Part shown: positions 43,306 to 52,572 of the stretch, piece after piece | Layout: each line of letters opens with the position of its first letter | Numbering within the stretch: position 1 is the first letter of the stretch | Source: Entamoeba histolytica HM-1:IMSS | Taxonomy: Eukaryota; Evosea; Mastigamoebida; Endamoebidae | Reading direction: 5' to 3' | Assembly (NCBI RefSeq): GCF_000208925.1 | Contig: NW_001914925.1 | Location: 1 to 64,000, forward strand | DNA length: 64,000 nt | Notes under the pieces: model-generated | Seen by the model: only the letters and a program-made list of their open reading frames with translations | Databases searched by the model: none | Told to the model about the DNA's origin: nothing | Position numbers and translations under genes: made by a program

Positions 43306-44520
43306 ATGAATAACCCTCAGTTTGCAACCCTTCAACGAATTGTTAGTCAAGAGCCATTACATCCAACACAAAATATACCAATTGAAGTAAAAATGGAACA
43401 AAGTCCTATGATTGTATCAACTGATTTAGAAACGTTGTGTAGAAAAAAAACATTAGAAGATATATGTGAATATTTAATGGATCAAGACATAGAGTGTGGA
43501 TTATTTAATCAATTAATTCAAAATGAATATATTAATCCAGATGAATTATCACAAAATTATAAAAAGAAAAGAACATTAAAATATGCATTACAAATAATAA
43601 ATGGAATTGACCCAAATTGTCCACAAGTAGAATCATTAGGAAAAATATCAGAATGTGTTATTCAACTTTTTCAAGAAGACTCAAAAAGTGAAATATTAAA
43701 ACCATTACCTTCATTAATTGGACTCACTGGAATGATTACTTTGTTTTATCAATACGTTTCTAAAAAAGTTCAAACTCAAGCAATGTGGGATTGGCTTGAT
43801 TTATTACTTCCTGCATTATCACAACTTCCTTATTTAAAAACAAGTCGTTCTTGTAGTGAAGAAGCAATTGACATTTTATCAGAAACTGAAATACCAGATA
43901 ATTTAACTAATCCTGAAGAATTTCTTATGAGAATTACTTCTATTCATCAAATTATTGCAAGATATCCAGTGATTGCAACACTTGAACATATTAAAACTCA
44001 ATTAGAAAAGTATCATCAATCATTAAATCCAAGTTTAGTTCAACAATTAATTTATCAGTATTATGCAGAACCTGTTAAATTACCTGTTGGAATATATGAT
44101 AATAAAATAGATGATTTGTCTTTAACTAATAAAGTTAATAAAAAGAAAAATGAAAAAGTTAATAAACCAATACGTCAACCTGTTGATGAAAATGGTCAAG
44201 TTATTAAAAAAAAGAAAAGAAGATTCACTGAAGAAGAAACTCAAAATTTAATAGAAGGTGTTCAACAATTTGGTATTGGTCATTGGAAATTAATTTTAAA
44301 TAATTTTAAATTCGATGATAGAAGTTGTGTTGATTTAAAAGATAAATGGAGAAATCTTGAATTCTCTAGACTTAGAAATAATAAACAAAAATCAAATGAA
44401 CCAACTATGACTCATCCTAATAATGAACAAGAAAAAAATACTCTCCCATCTGTTGGAAACGCTTTGATTCCTCCAAGTTTAATGTCTGATGGATTTAAAC
44501 AATTGGATCTTTCTCAATAA
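43306..44520 (+). CDS. TRF-like telobox Myb protein 1
   Basis: 404 aa. An alpha-helical N-terminal region (about 40-260) could be a TRFH-like dimerisation fold. A C-terminal single Myb/SANT repeat follows (about 303-360), with RRFTEEETQNLIEGVQQFG and the telobox signature VDLKDKWRNL. Such proteins bind double-stranded telomere-like repeats; Entamoeba is known to encode several TRF-like proteins. A paralogue lies at 46397, beyond one unrelated gene. The N-terminal halves are diverged (shared PSLIG-GMI and RYP-I-TLEHIK blocks), yet 211 bp covering the Myb repeat are almost identical in DNA. The tail after the Myb repeat is short and polar. Confidence 0.87.
   Translation: MNNPQFATLQRIVSQEPLHPTQNIPIEVKMEQSPMIVSTDLETLCRKKTLEDICEYLMDQDIECGLFNQLIQNEYINPDELSQNYKKKRTLKYALQIINGIDPNCPQVESLGKISECVIQLFQEDSKSEILKPLPSLIGLTGMITLFYQYVSKKVQTQAMWDWLDLLLPALSQLPYLKTSRSCSEEAIDILSETEIPDNLTNPEEFLMRITSIHQIIARYPVIATLEHIKTQLEKYHQSLNPSLVQQLIYQYYAEPVKLPVGIYDNKIDDLSLTNKVNKKKNEKVNKPIRQPVDENGQVIKKKKRRFTEEETQNLIEGVQQFGIGHWKLILNNFKFDDRSCVDLKDKWRNLEFSRLRNNKQKSNEPTMTHPNNEQEKNTLPSVGNALIPPSLMSDGFKQLDLSQ
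44204..44414 (+). repeat. Telobox segment shared with the second TRF-like gene
   Basis: 211 bp that match 47460-47670 except for one codon (TTC versus AAT after the telobox). The identity starts at the poly-A stretch coding the Lys run and ends at ATGACTCA. Confidence 0.95.
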
Positions 44521-44708
44521 TAACAAAAAGTAAATCAAATTTCTGTTATTTATTGAAATAACAAAACTGATGTGTATAAAAAGAAAAATAATTTACTTTT
44601 TTATGTTATTTTATGATTTAAAAGAAATTAAAAAAAAAAATAAAAAGAAAAAATAAAAAAAAAACTAAAAGTAATAAGTTCAAAAGATCTTAAAAGTAAA
44701 GATATTAG

Positions 44709-46178
44709 ATGCGAGGAATTATTGGTTTATTATTATGTATTGGAGTATTTGGTCAAAGTAATTACACAACCATTAAAACTATGGAAGGAAATGTATATAT
44801 CTCTAATATTGAAGATTTATCATTTACAATGGATGGACAATTATATTATGATGGACCAAATGGCCAAATGGTTACAGTCTTTAAAGAAATAAATCATGTA
44901 GATGCAGTATTTAGAGATAATGGTGAACGATATTATTCATATCATAGATTAAATTATTCATCTAATATATTAAATAGAACACATGCAGTGTTTTACAATT
45001 TAACTTATGATGTTAGTGTACAATTAAGAACATTATTTATTAATAGTGAACATTGTACTGAATATAAAGGAGTTTCACCATATCTTGATTATGTTTATGT
45101 CTCTAGTGAAACAGGTAAAATATGTCGTATTTGTTTTGAGACAGGTAAATGTATTACATTTAGAAGTTATGGTGCATTATCAGAACATGGTAAAAGTGAG
45201 ATAGAAAAATATATTGAACAGACAACTAGTCAAACAATAAAAAATACAGGAAGACAAGCAAAGATTTTATTAGTGATTGATCCTAACTTTGGTGGTACTG
45301 AAGATGCATTTACTGGTGCTAAATTAGATTTATTAAATAGTTTAAGAGATCTTGCTATGGCAAAAACTAAAGAAGGAAGTACTACTGTTGAAGTTGGTGT
45401 TATGAATTATGATGGAACTAAAGTTGCTTTTACTAGTGATTTTAGTCAAATAGAAAATTCATTAGCTACTCTTAAATATGCATCATCTTCAAATGATGCA
45501 CCTATTCAAGAAGCAGCTAATATGGTTAAAACATATACTGGAAGTATGAAAGGAAGAACCATTATTATTTCATTAAATAGAGATACAGAAAATATGAAAA
45601 CATTAGTTACTAAATATAATACTACTCTTAGAGAGAATGATATTACATTTTATAGTATTTCTTATGATACTGCATCACCAAAAGATAGAATTAAATATGA
45701 AAGACTTTATACTACTGTTAAAAATAAATTATATTTCTTCTTTTCAAGTAGTGGAAATGATTTACTTAATGGACTTATTGTTGATCCTGTTATGCATTTA
45801 GCAACTCGATTCCTTTCTAATCATATGTGTAAGAGTTGTTATGGATATTGTCAATTGAATGGAAATGATACAACAGAATTAACTTGTAAATTAAAATCTC
45901 CAGATGATAAAGAAGCAATTGAGTCAACATACTTTGTTAATGGATGTGATTATGGAACAACAACAGGATTAGTTTATAAAATTATTGGAGGTATTGGAAT
46001 GTTTGCATTAGTAGTTGTTGCATTAGTAGAGTTATTATTAGTATTATTACAAAGAATTTTATGTGGATTATCTCGAAAGAATGCTACATATCAAACTCTT
46101 GAAATTAATGTTGCAACTCAAAGTTCTTTATATGAAGCTGAAGATAATGAGTCACAAAATTCTTTATTCCAAGAGTAG
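44709..46178 (+). CDS. Type I surface protein with vWA-like domain
   Basis: This 489-aa protein has a signal peptide at residues 1-15 (MRGIIGLLLCIGVFG). A large extracellular region contains several NXS/T sites (NYTT, NYSS, NRTH, NLTY, NTTL, NDTT). From about 184 to 350 it has a vWA-like fold: AKILLVIDPNFGG, then VEVGVMNYDG, then GRTIIISLNRDTENM. The metal site DXSXS reads DPNFG, so metal-dependent ligand binding is doubtful. A Cys-rich segment (CKSCYGYCQ) precedes one transmembrane helix (about 428-452) and a tail of about 35 residues with YQTL and Ser/Glu-rich sequence. It is likely a plasma-membrane or endosomal receptor. It sits between the two TRF-like genes. Confidence 0.8.
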   Translation: MRGIIGLLLCIGVFGQSNYTTIKTMEGNVYISNIEDLSFTMDGQLYYDGPNGQMVTVFKEINHVDAVFRDNGERYYSYHRLNYSSNILNRTHAVFYNLTYDVSVQLRTLFINSEHCTEYKGVSPYLDYVYVSSETGKICRICFETGKCITFRSYGALSEHGKSEIEKYIEQTTSQTIKNTGRQAKILLVIDPNFGGTEDAFTGAKLDLLNSLRDLAMAKTKEGSTTVEVGVMNYDGTKVAFTSDFSQIENSLATLKYASSSNDAPIQEAANMVKTYTGSMKGRTIIISLNRDTENMKTLVTKYNTTLRENDITFYSISYDTASPKDRIKYERLYTTVKNKLYFFFSSSGNDLLNGLIVDPVMHLATRFLSNHMCKSCYGYCQLNGNDTTELTCKLKSPDDKEAIESTYFVNGCDYGTTTGLVYKIIGGIGMFALVVVALVELLLVLLQRILCGLSRKNATYQTLEINVATQSSLYEAEDNESQNSLFQE

Positions 46179-46373
46179 TAAATTTACCTTCTTCCATCAA
46201 TTTTTTTGTTATTTAATTTTTGTTTTATAATTAATTTATAATAATAATATATTATAATAAAATTATTATTTCTTTCAAATAACATAAATGAAAAACAAAA
46301 AACAACCGTTATAAACAGAAATAACAATTTGAATAAAAAAAGAAAAAAATAAAAAAAATAAAACTAAAAAAAA

Positions 46374-46378
46374 GAACT
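46374..46378 (+). promoter_or_regulatory. GAAC element upstream of TRF-like gene 2
   Basis: AAAAGAACTTAG, 18 bp before the start codon at 46397. Confidence 0.45.
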
Positions 46379-46396
46379 TAGAAAGAATAAGAAGAA

Positions 46397-47722
46397 ATGA
46401 ATTGCATTGAAGATAAATGTATTGTTGCTCATCATATAATTGATCAATTAAAACAAAATAAAGTAGATGATTATAATGTATTTGATAATCATAAAAAAAC
46501 ATTAATATCAATATGTGAATATTTAATTGATTCAGGAATTAATTGTGAATTATATGAACAATGTTTAAATCAACAAATATTTGTAGAATCAGATATTCCA
46601 CAAGAATTACATAATAAAAGAGCATTAGCAACGGTTATAAATTTTTTTGAAAGTATTGAACCATTTAATATTGAAATAGAATATTTACCAAAAATTATTT
46701 CAAATGTAATTCAAATATATTGTTCAGATCCAAATGCAGAAATACTTAAATCAATTCCATCATTAATTGGAATTATTGGAATGATTTCAATATTTCATTT
46801 ATATTCTAAATTTCAAATACAACAAGGAGAACTTATTCGTCATATAAATATTTTACTTCCAGAGAGTTCAGAACAACCATATGTTGCATCTTCAAGAAAA
46901 TATTGTTTATCAGCAATTGAAGCACTTTTAAAAACACCAATAAAAGAAGGAATAACTGATTCAAATGAATATCTTCAAAATATACAAGAAGTTAAATATA
47001 TTCTTTCAAGATATCCATTAATTAGAACTATTGAACATATTAAACATTTATTATATCAATTTAAAGAAATATGTCCTTCTTCTACTTTAAGAAATGTTTT
47101 TTATAATTATTTAAATGGTAAAATTGTTTCTAAACCTTTCTCTTGGCCTTCTACTGATTTCATTTCTATTAGAGAAATTCAAACAGCAATGGGATTAGAT
47201 TCTACTACTTTTCAAGCAATTGTATTTGGTGAAGATCCTAAAGTAAAAGATTTTTTACTTCAACAACAATCAGATTTAATTGAAAATTATCAAAGTCAAT
47301 ATATTCATCAACTCACACAACCTCATATTCATCAACATCAATTATTACTTCAACAAAAAATTAAATGCGATAAAGAAGAAAAATCTAAAAAAAAACCTTC
47401 TTTAAAATTACTTGAAAATTCTTCTATTAAAATAGATGATGGAACTGAAAATAATAAACTTAAAAAAAAGAAAAGAAGATTCACTGAAGAAGAAACTCAA
47501 AATTTAATAGAAGGTGTTCAACAATTTGGTATTGGTCATTGGAAATTAATTTTAAATAATTTTAAATTCGATGATAGAAGTTGTGTTGATTTAAAAGATA
47601 AATGGAGAAATCTTGAAAATTCTAGACTTAGAAATAATAAACAAAAATCAAATGAACCAACTATGACTCAATTTAAATCAAATGGAACAATATTACCTCC
47701 TTTTAATTCTGATAATTATTAA
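46397..47722 (+). CDS. TRF-like telobox Myb protein 2
   Basis: 441 aa, with the same plan as the 43306 gene: a helical N-terminal region (ISICEYLIDSGINCELYEQC, then IPSLIGIIGMIS, then SRYPLIRTIEHIKHL), a Gln/His-rich linker (about 290-340) and a C-terminal Myb/telobox repeat with VDLKDKWRNL. The linker is longer than in the sister gene. The Myb-encoding DNA is nearly identical to the sister's while the rest is strongly diverged, which suggests gene conversion. The 3' end converges on AK6 across 105 bp. Confidence 0.87.
   Translation: MNCIEDKCIVAHHIIDQLKQNKVDDYNVFDNHKKTLISICEYLIDSGINCELYEQCLNQQIFVESDIPQELHNKRALATVINFFESIEPFNIEIEYLPKIISNVIQIYCSDPNAEILKSIPSLIGIIGMISIFHLYSKFQIQQGELIRHINILLPESSEQPYVASSRKYCLSAIEALLKTPIKEGITDSNEYLQNIQEVKYILSRYPLIRTIEHIKHLLYQFKEICPSSTLRNVFYNYLNGKIVSKPFSWPSTDFISIREIQTAMGLDSTTFQAIVFGEDPKVKDFLLQQQSDLIENYQSQYIHQLTQPHIHQHQLLLQQKIKCDKEEKSKKKPSLKLLENSSIKIDDGTENNKLKKKKRRFTEEETQNLIEGVQQFGIGHWKLILNNFKFDDRSCVDLKDKWRNLENSRLRNNKQKSNEPTMTQFKSNGTILPPFNSDNY
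47460..47670 (+). repeat. Telobox segment shared with the first TRF-like gene
   Basis: Partner of 44204-44414: 211 bp with three mismatches, all in one codon. Confidence 0.95.
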
Positions 47723-47827
47723 TGATTTTATGTAAAAATAAAATTTAAAAATGAAAGATTTTATTTCAAATAAAAAAAAAATCAATTTTCATTTATTGTT
47801 ATTTTTTCTTTTATTTTTGTTTTATTT

Positions 47828-48561
47828 TTAATGTATTTGAAGCATTTCTTCTACTGATATTCCCCATGCTTTTGGCCATAATTCAATATATTTGCAAATA
47901 CAATTTACATTAAATTCAAGTTGTTCAGGAGTATCATTTTGTAACATCCAAACTAATTTATGTTGATAACTTTCCATTGCTTCATCATAACAAATTTGAA
48001 ATATTTCACAATCAATATTATTTTCAATTTTATTTGGTTTATATCCTCTATTTATTTTTAATTTTATTTATTTTATTTATTTAATTTTATTTAATTTTAT
48101 TTAATTTTATTTAATTTTATTTTATTAACAAACTTATTTACTAATCTGTCATATAAAACAGTATTATCAGTTCTTAATACAACTATTAAATCAAACCATC
48201 TCTCTGGAAATAATTCTGATGAATGATATTCTAATAAAAAATTATTATTTTTTTGAATTTCTTCTAAATAATCTAATAACTATTTTTATTTAGTATTTCT
48301 TTTTAAAAATAATAAATTCGTTTCATTTTATTCTTTCATTCTGTTTTTTTTTCTTTTTTAACAAACTTTATCTTCATCTAAAATAAGTGTATCCATTTCT
48401 TCATCTCTTCCTTCATAAAATCCATATTGCTTCACTACATCACCTACATTAACATAATTCATATCGGTGCGTTCAGCTATCATTGAACATACTAAACTCT
48501 TTCCTGTTCCTGGTGTTCCAGTTACAAGAATATTAGGTTTAGGTCGATTACCTGTTGACAT
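47828..48561 (-). CDS. AK6: Adenylate kinase isoenzyme 6 / FAP7 (three exons)
   Basis: Exons are 48561-48367, 48279-48134 and 48047-47828. Splicing gives 561 nt, 186 aa plus stop, with the frame kept throughout. The P-loop NILVTGTPGTGKSL is at residues 10-23, then YVNVGDVVKQYGFYEGRDEE and TLILDEDK at the end of exon 1. Exon 2 gives LLDYLEEIQKNNNFLLEYHS, then LFPERWFDLIVVLRTDNTVL. Exon 3 opens with GYKPNKIENNIDCEIFQICY and ends WGISVEEMLQIH. This order is diagnostic of AK6/hCINAP/FAP7, a nuclear kinase/ATPase for late 18S rRNA processing in 40S subunit maturation. Both introns have GTTTGT...TAG borders. Confidence 0.92.
48048..48133 (-). other. AK6 intron 2 with short tandem repeats
   Basis: 86 bp, GTTTGT...TAG. 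It consists largely of a 10-bp unit (TTAATTTTAT on the plus strand) repeated about five times at 48081-48120. Confidence 0.88.
48280..48366 (-). other. AK6 intron 1
   Basis: 87 bp, GTTTGT...TAG on the minus strand. Its removal joins LDEDK to LLDYLEE. Confidence 0.9.
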
Positions 48562-48801
48562 TAATTAACTCCTCATTTTAAAGTAAACCCTTAAAAAAAT
48601 TATCTTTTTGTTAGTTTTCTTTTTCTTTGTTTTATTTTATTATCTTTTTTATTCATTTTTCTTGTAATTTATAGAAAATATTTGTTTATTACAATTAGAA
48701 CTGAAATAAATTATTTTTAGTTAAAAAAATACTAAGAATAGTAAATTGTTTAATATATTATTATTTTTATTACTATTTCTAAAAAAAAACAAGAAAAAGA
48801 A

Positions 48802-48806
48802 GAACT
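48802..48806 (+). promoter_or_regulatory. GAAC element upstream of the basic secreted protein
   Basis: AGAAGAACTCAAAAG, 21 bp before the start codon at 48828. Confidence 0.45.
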
Positions 48807-48827
48807 CAAAAGTAAAAAAATCATAAT

Positions 48828-50300
48828 ATGAAATTGTTTTTAATTGCACTCTTATTATTCGCTGTAAATGCTGTTGAAGAAGATGCTTTTGAAGTTGGTG
48901 AAACTAATGACTTTGAAGAGTATGAATTAAATGATGATGTTGATGAACTAAATGAAGAGGAAGATAATGAAGAAGATGAAATTGATTTAGAAGAAGGAGA
49001 AGAAGAAGATAATGATGAGTATGAATTAACAGATGATGATGACGAAGACAGAAGAAGAAGAAGACATTATAGAAGATATAGACCATGGAGAAGACATCAT
49101 CGTAGAAGATACTTCAGAAGATATCCATGGAGAAGATATAGATTTTGGAGAAAGCATCATCATAGAAGACATCCAAAGAGAAGACATCATCACAGAAGAC
49201 ATTCATGGAGAAGAGCTAGACCAATGAGAAGACATCATCATAGAAGAGTGACACATAAGAATAGAAAAGCACAACTCAAAAGAAGAATGTTAAAGAAGAG
49301 AATGAGTAAAAGGAATATTATGAAATTTTTCAAGAGAAAACAATATCAATCTAAAAAAATATCTAAAAAACAAGTCAAAAAAGCTGCAAAAATATTATTA
49401 AAGAAATATTCCAAAATTTTAGCACGTAAAAATAATCATAAAAAAACTTCTAAAAAACAAATTTTACAAGCTAAAAAAATGGTTAAAAAAATTAAAACAA
49501 TTCTTTCAGGAAAATATGGAAAAACATATTCTGCTGGTATTATTTCAGCAGCAGCAAAAAAAATAAGTAAAGTTAAATTAATGGCATATAAAAATATTGA
49601 AAATTGTTCATGTGAAGTATTAAAAGAAAATAAAAAAAGATTACATCGTATGAGAAAAGAATATATTGATATGAAAGAAGAACTTGCTGTATTAAAAGAA
49701 AGAATTCAAAATGAAAAAGATAAATTTATGGATGCTCAATTATTTGCTGATTATAAAAAAAGAATTGCTAAACTTGAAAATCAAAATTCATTAATTTCTT
49801 TATCAAATAAAAAATGTCAAACACAATTAAAACTTGCTAGTAAAAAAACTCAAATTATTCTCACTAAAAAAGCTCAAAAAGTTATCTCTAAAGCTAAAAA
49901 AATTGCTAAAAAAGCAATTTTAAAAGCTGGTACTAATATTAAAGCTATTAAAAAAGCTCAAAAAATATTAAAAAAAACTATTTCTAAAGTTGTTTCTAAA
50001 AAACAAGCTAAAAAATTGACTAAAAAAGTCGTTAAAAAAGTCCTTAAAAAAGAAAAAATGCCAAAGAAATTATTAAATAAAATTGTTAAAAAAGCAATGA
50101 AATCTCAAAAAGTAATTCAAAAATCTCAAAAAAAGACTATTAAAAAATGTCATTTAATTATGAAACATTTAAATCAAAAAGTTCATACTATTAATGTATG
50201 TGCAGTTAAATCAGGTGCTAAATGTGTTCAAGACCAAGCTTTAGTTAATCGCTTGACTGATAAAATTTATAACAATTTAGTTAATGGAACTAAAAACTAA
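48828..50300 (+). CDS. Secreted protein with acidic, Arg/His-rich and Lys-rich blocks
   Basis: 490 aa. A signal peptide (MKLFLIALLLFAVNAV) is followed by a strongly acidic Glu/Asp stretch (about 17-70). An Arg/His-rich block (about 71-145) has recurring RRHHRR, YRRYRPWRR and WRRYRFWRK units. A long Lys-rich, coiled-coil-prone remainder contains repeated KKA-K-I-KK units. One Cys pair occurs near 260 and others near the C-terminus (VCAVKSGAKC). I recognise no family. The acidic block could mask the basic one during secretion, as a pro-region does, and basic surfaces could bind nucleic acids, membranes or glycans; this is inference. Entamoeba has other Lys/Glu-rich surface proteins, so a surface or granule protein is also possible. 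Confidence 0.82.
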   Translation: MKLFLIALLLFAVNAVEEDAFEVGETNDFEEYELNDDVDELNEEEDNEEDEIDLEEGEEEDNDEYELTDDDDEDRRRRRHYRRYRPWRRHHRRRYFRRYPWRRYRFWRKHHHRRHPKRRHHHRRHSWRRARPMRRHHHRRVTHKNRKAQLKRRMLKKRMSKRNIMKFFKRKQYQSKKISKKQVKKAAKILLKKYSKILARKNNHKKTSKKQILQAKKMVKKIKTILSGKYGKTYSAGIISAAAKKISKVKLMAYKNIENCSCEVLKENKKRLHRMRKEYIDMKEELAVLKERIQNEKDKFMDAQLFADYKKRIAKLENQNSLISLSNKKCQTQLKLASKKTQIILTKKAQKVISKAKKIAKKAILKAGTNIKAIKKAQKILKKTISKVVSKKQAKKLTKKVVKKVLKKEKMPKKLLNKIVKKAMKSQKVIQKSQKKTIKKCHLIMKHLNQKVHTINVCAVKSGAKCVQDQALVNRLTDKIYNNLVNGTKN

Positions 50301-52459
50301 ATCTTTTTTAAATCCAATTATTATTTTTTTGTTTCTCTTTTTATTAGGAATAATAATTATTTTTGAATGATTTTTTTTTGGTTTATTGAAAATATTATTT
50401 TAAATTGTTTTATTGATTATCTATCTCTTTTGTTTAAAGAATGAATGGAAGATGATACGTCAGAAACACTTTACAAGCATTAAAATGAATTTAATTTTTT
50501 GAATCAACAATTCTGGTTTATGGTGTTGCTATTGGTTAGAAAACTTCTTACTCAATACTACATGGTTGACAGTGACTAATAATTATTATGACTAAATATT
50601 ATTTGTTATAATATAAGAATGTGGATTTATAAATGTACTAATATCATTTATTTATCAGTATACAAGCGATTTGATAATAAATGACTTGAATTGAACACAT
50701 TTATATTATCAAAGAACAAAGGATATGAATGTTGTTGTGAAAAAAAAAATAAGTTGTAATAATATAGTATTGGTATATTCCCCATTAAATAATAGAAAAA
50801 AATATGGAATTTTAATATTTATTAAATTCAAAATAAAAAAAAGATAGCAACTTAAATGAAGAGTAATTAAATTGATGACGTCTAAAACAAATTTAACTCG
50901 ATAGAAATGTGTAATGTTGAGGAATATAAAATCACATTTATAGAATTGAAAAAAATAATAAGTAAATAATTGATGAATAGACATTTTTAAGGTTAAATAA
51001 ATAATAAGTTTATTGTGAGAGATGAATAATACAATAAATATAATATAATATAATTTAGTTAACTCATTTCTATTATTATCTTTTATTTTCTTTTTATTTT
51101 ATAATGACTCAATTATTTCATTCTTCATTTCATCATATTAATGTATTATTGTATTTTGAAATTCAATAATAAATAGAATAAACGAAATATTAAATTAAAA
51201 ATTCAATTCATTTTTGTAAGTCATTCAACAAATTGAATAAATATTAAATATAATAAAATAAATTAAAACCATGAATAATAAATGATATAAAATGAAAAAT
51301 AATTTCAATTCATAATTTAAATCATTATTATTTTAAGAATATATTCATTAATATGATTATTAATTTTAATTTGCTATTTTATTACATTTATATTTCATTA
51401 TAATATTGATTTATTTCCATTATTTTGTATATTTGTAGTTTATTATTATTATTTGTTATTTATATTGTTTTTATAAATTGAAATGCATTATTTTGTTAAT
51501 TTATTCGTTTTTTTTTTCTTTATTATACATTTTTCATTATTATATAAAATAAAATAATAAAAAATATAACCAAAACTTTATTAATTTGAATAAATGATAA
51601 TTAATTATTATTTAAATATAATATCATCACTACGTAATATATTAATTATACTTATTCGTTTATCTTCTTTATTTTCATAGTTTTCTTCATTCATAAAACA
51701 TTTTATTTCATCATTTTGAGGTGATGTTAATACATCAGTTATTTTAAAAGAATGCAAATATTTAGTTTTTTTGATTACACGTATGTGTCAATTGTTAAAT
51801 AACAATAATATTCTCATGATGTAATTTATGGAGTATCATTAAAAGAGAATTAGAAGAATGAAGAATAGAAAAAAATAAAAGGAGTTAGTAAGTATAAGTA
51901 ATGTAAAAAGAAATCTGTAGTAATGAATAAGTAATGTATAAAAAAGATTATTGAAGTATTAATGAAAATAAAGAAAGAAATGATAAATATGATGAATATA
52001 TATGATTAATATAAATGAAATATGAAGAATCTAATTTTCATAATAAAATATAAAATAATAGGAGTTAAGATGAAATACTAAACAAAATATACCAATAATA
52101 AAAAGAAAAGAATAAGAATACACTAATTTGAAATAATTTAAGAATAAATAATGAATAATTTTAAAGATTACTAAAGAATAAAAAAGAAAATATGATGATG
52201 ATGAGATTAAATCATAAATATGATAAGTTCAAATCATTAAACATAATATAAAAAGAAGAATAAGAAAGTAAATAAAGAAATAAAAGAAATAGAAAGACAA
52301 TACAAATAAAGAATGATAAAAAGAAGAATTGAAAATATAATAGTGAAATATTTTAAATTAAGAAATAATGAAAAAGAAATAAAGAAAAAGAAAAGGGATA
52401 TATAACAATAAAAAATCCAAAAATAAAAGAGAAGGAAAATAAAATCAAATAAACAAGAA
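50301..52459. other. AT-rich region with a probable SINE relic
   Basis: I see no gene. Near 50440-50620 the sequence (GAAGATGATACGTCAGAAAC, then TGGTTTATGGTGTTGCTATT) follows the SINE 5' part and looks like an old copy. From about 51840 to 52440 the plus strand is strongly purine-rich. Confidence 0.5.
50440..50560 (+). mobile_element. Possible SINE 5' relic
   Basis: ATACGTCAGAAACAC corresponds to GCACGTCTGAAACAC of the SINE at 20545, and the following TTCTGGTTTATGGTGTTGCT to ATCTGGTTATGACGGTGCTT, in the same order and spacing. The rest is not recognisable. Confidence 0.4.
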
Positions 52460-52561
52460 GTGGCTGTAGTTTTACGTGTAAAACACTTATTTGTAATTTA
52501 ATAAATATGAAATACTAAGTTAAATTAATAAGAGTCGTAGGATCGAAACCTGCCAGTCGCC
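52460..52561 (+). tRNA. tRNA-Tyr-like (anticodon GTA) with a 30-nt intron
   Basis: The parts fold as a cloverleaf. The acceptor GTGGCTG (52460-52466) pairs with CAGTCGC (52554-52560). T8 and A9 are in place, and GTTTT/AAAAC forms the D stem (52469-52473 and 52480-52484 by eye). The anticodon stem CTTAT/ATAAG (52486-52490 and 52528-52532) holds loop TTGTAA followed by an intron at 52497-52526. The T arm is GTAGG-ATCGAAA-CCTGC (52537-52553). A T7 run follows 4 nt later. A GTA anticodon with an intron after position 37 is typical of nuclear tRNA-Tyr. Oddities are a short D loop without GG, a G1-C72 pair where eukaryotic tRNA-Tyr normally has C1-G72, and no A73. It may be a diverged or inactive copy. 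Confidence 0.65.
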
Positions 52562-52565
52562 AACA

Positions 52566-52572
52566 TTTTTTT
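52566..52572 (+). terminator. Pol III terminator (T7)
   Basis: Seven T residues start 5 nt after the tRNA 3' end, the expected RNA polymerase III stop signal. T runs are common in this DNA, so position is the main evidence. Confidence 0.55.

Noticed and set aside
49033..49227. 64-codon plus-strand ORF rich in Glu, Asp and Ile
   Set aside because: Alternate frame of the Arg/His-rich repeats of the basic secreted protein; the repetitive AGAAGA codons keep another frame open.
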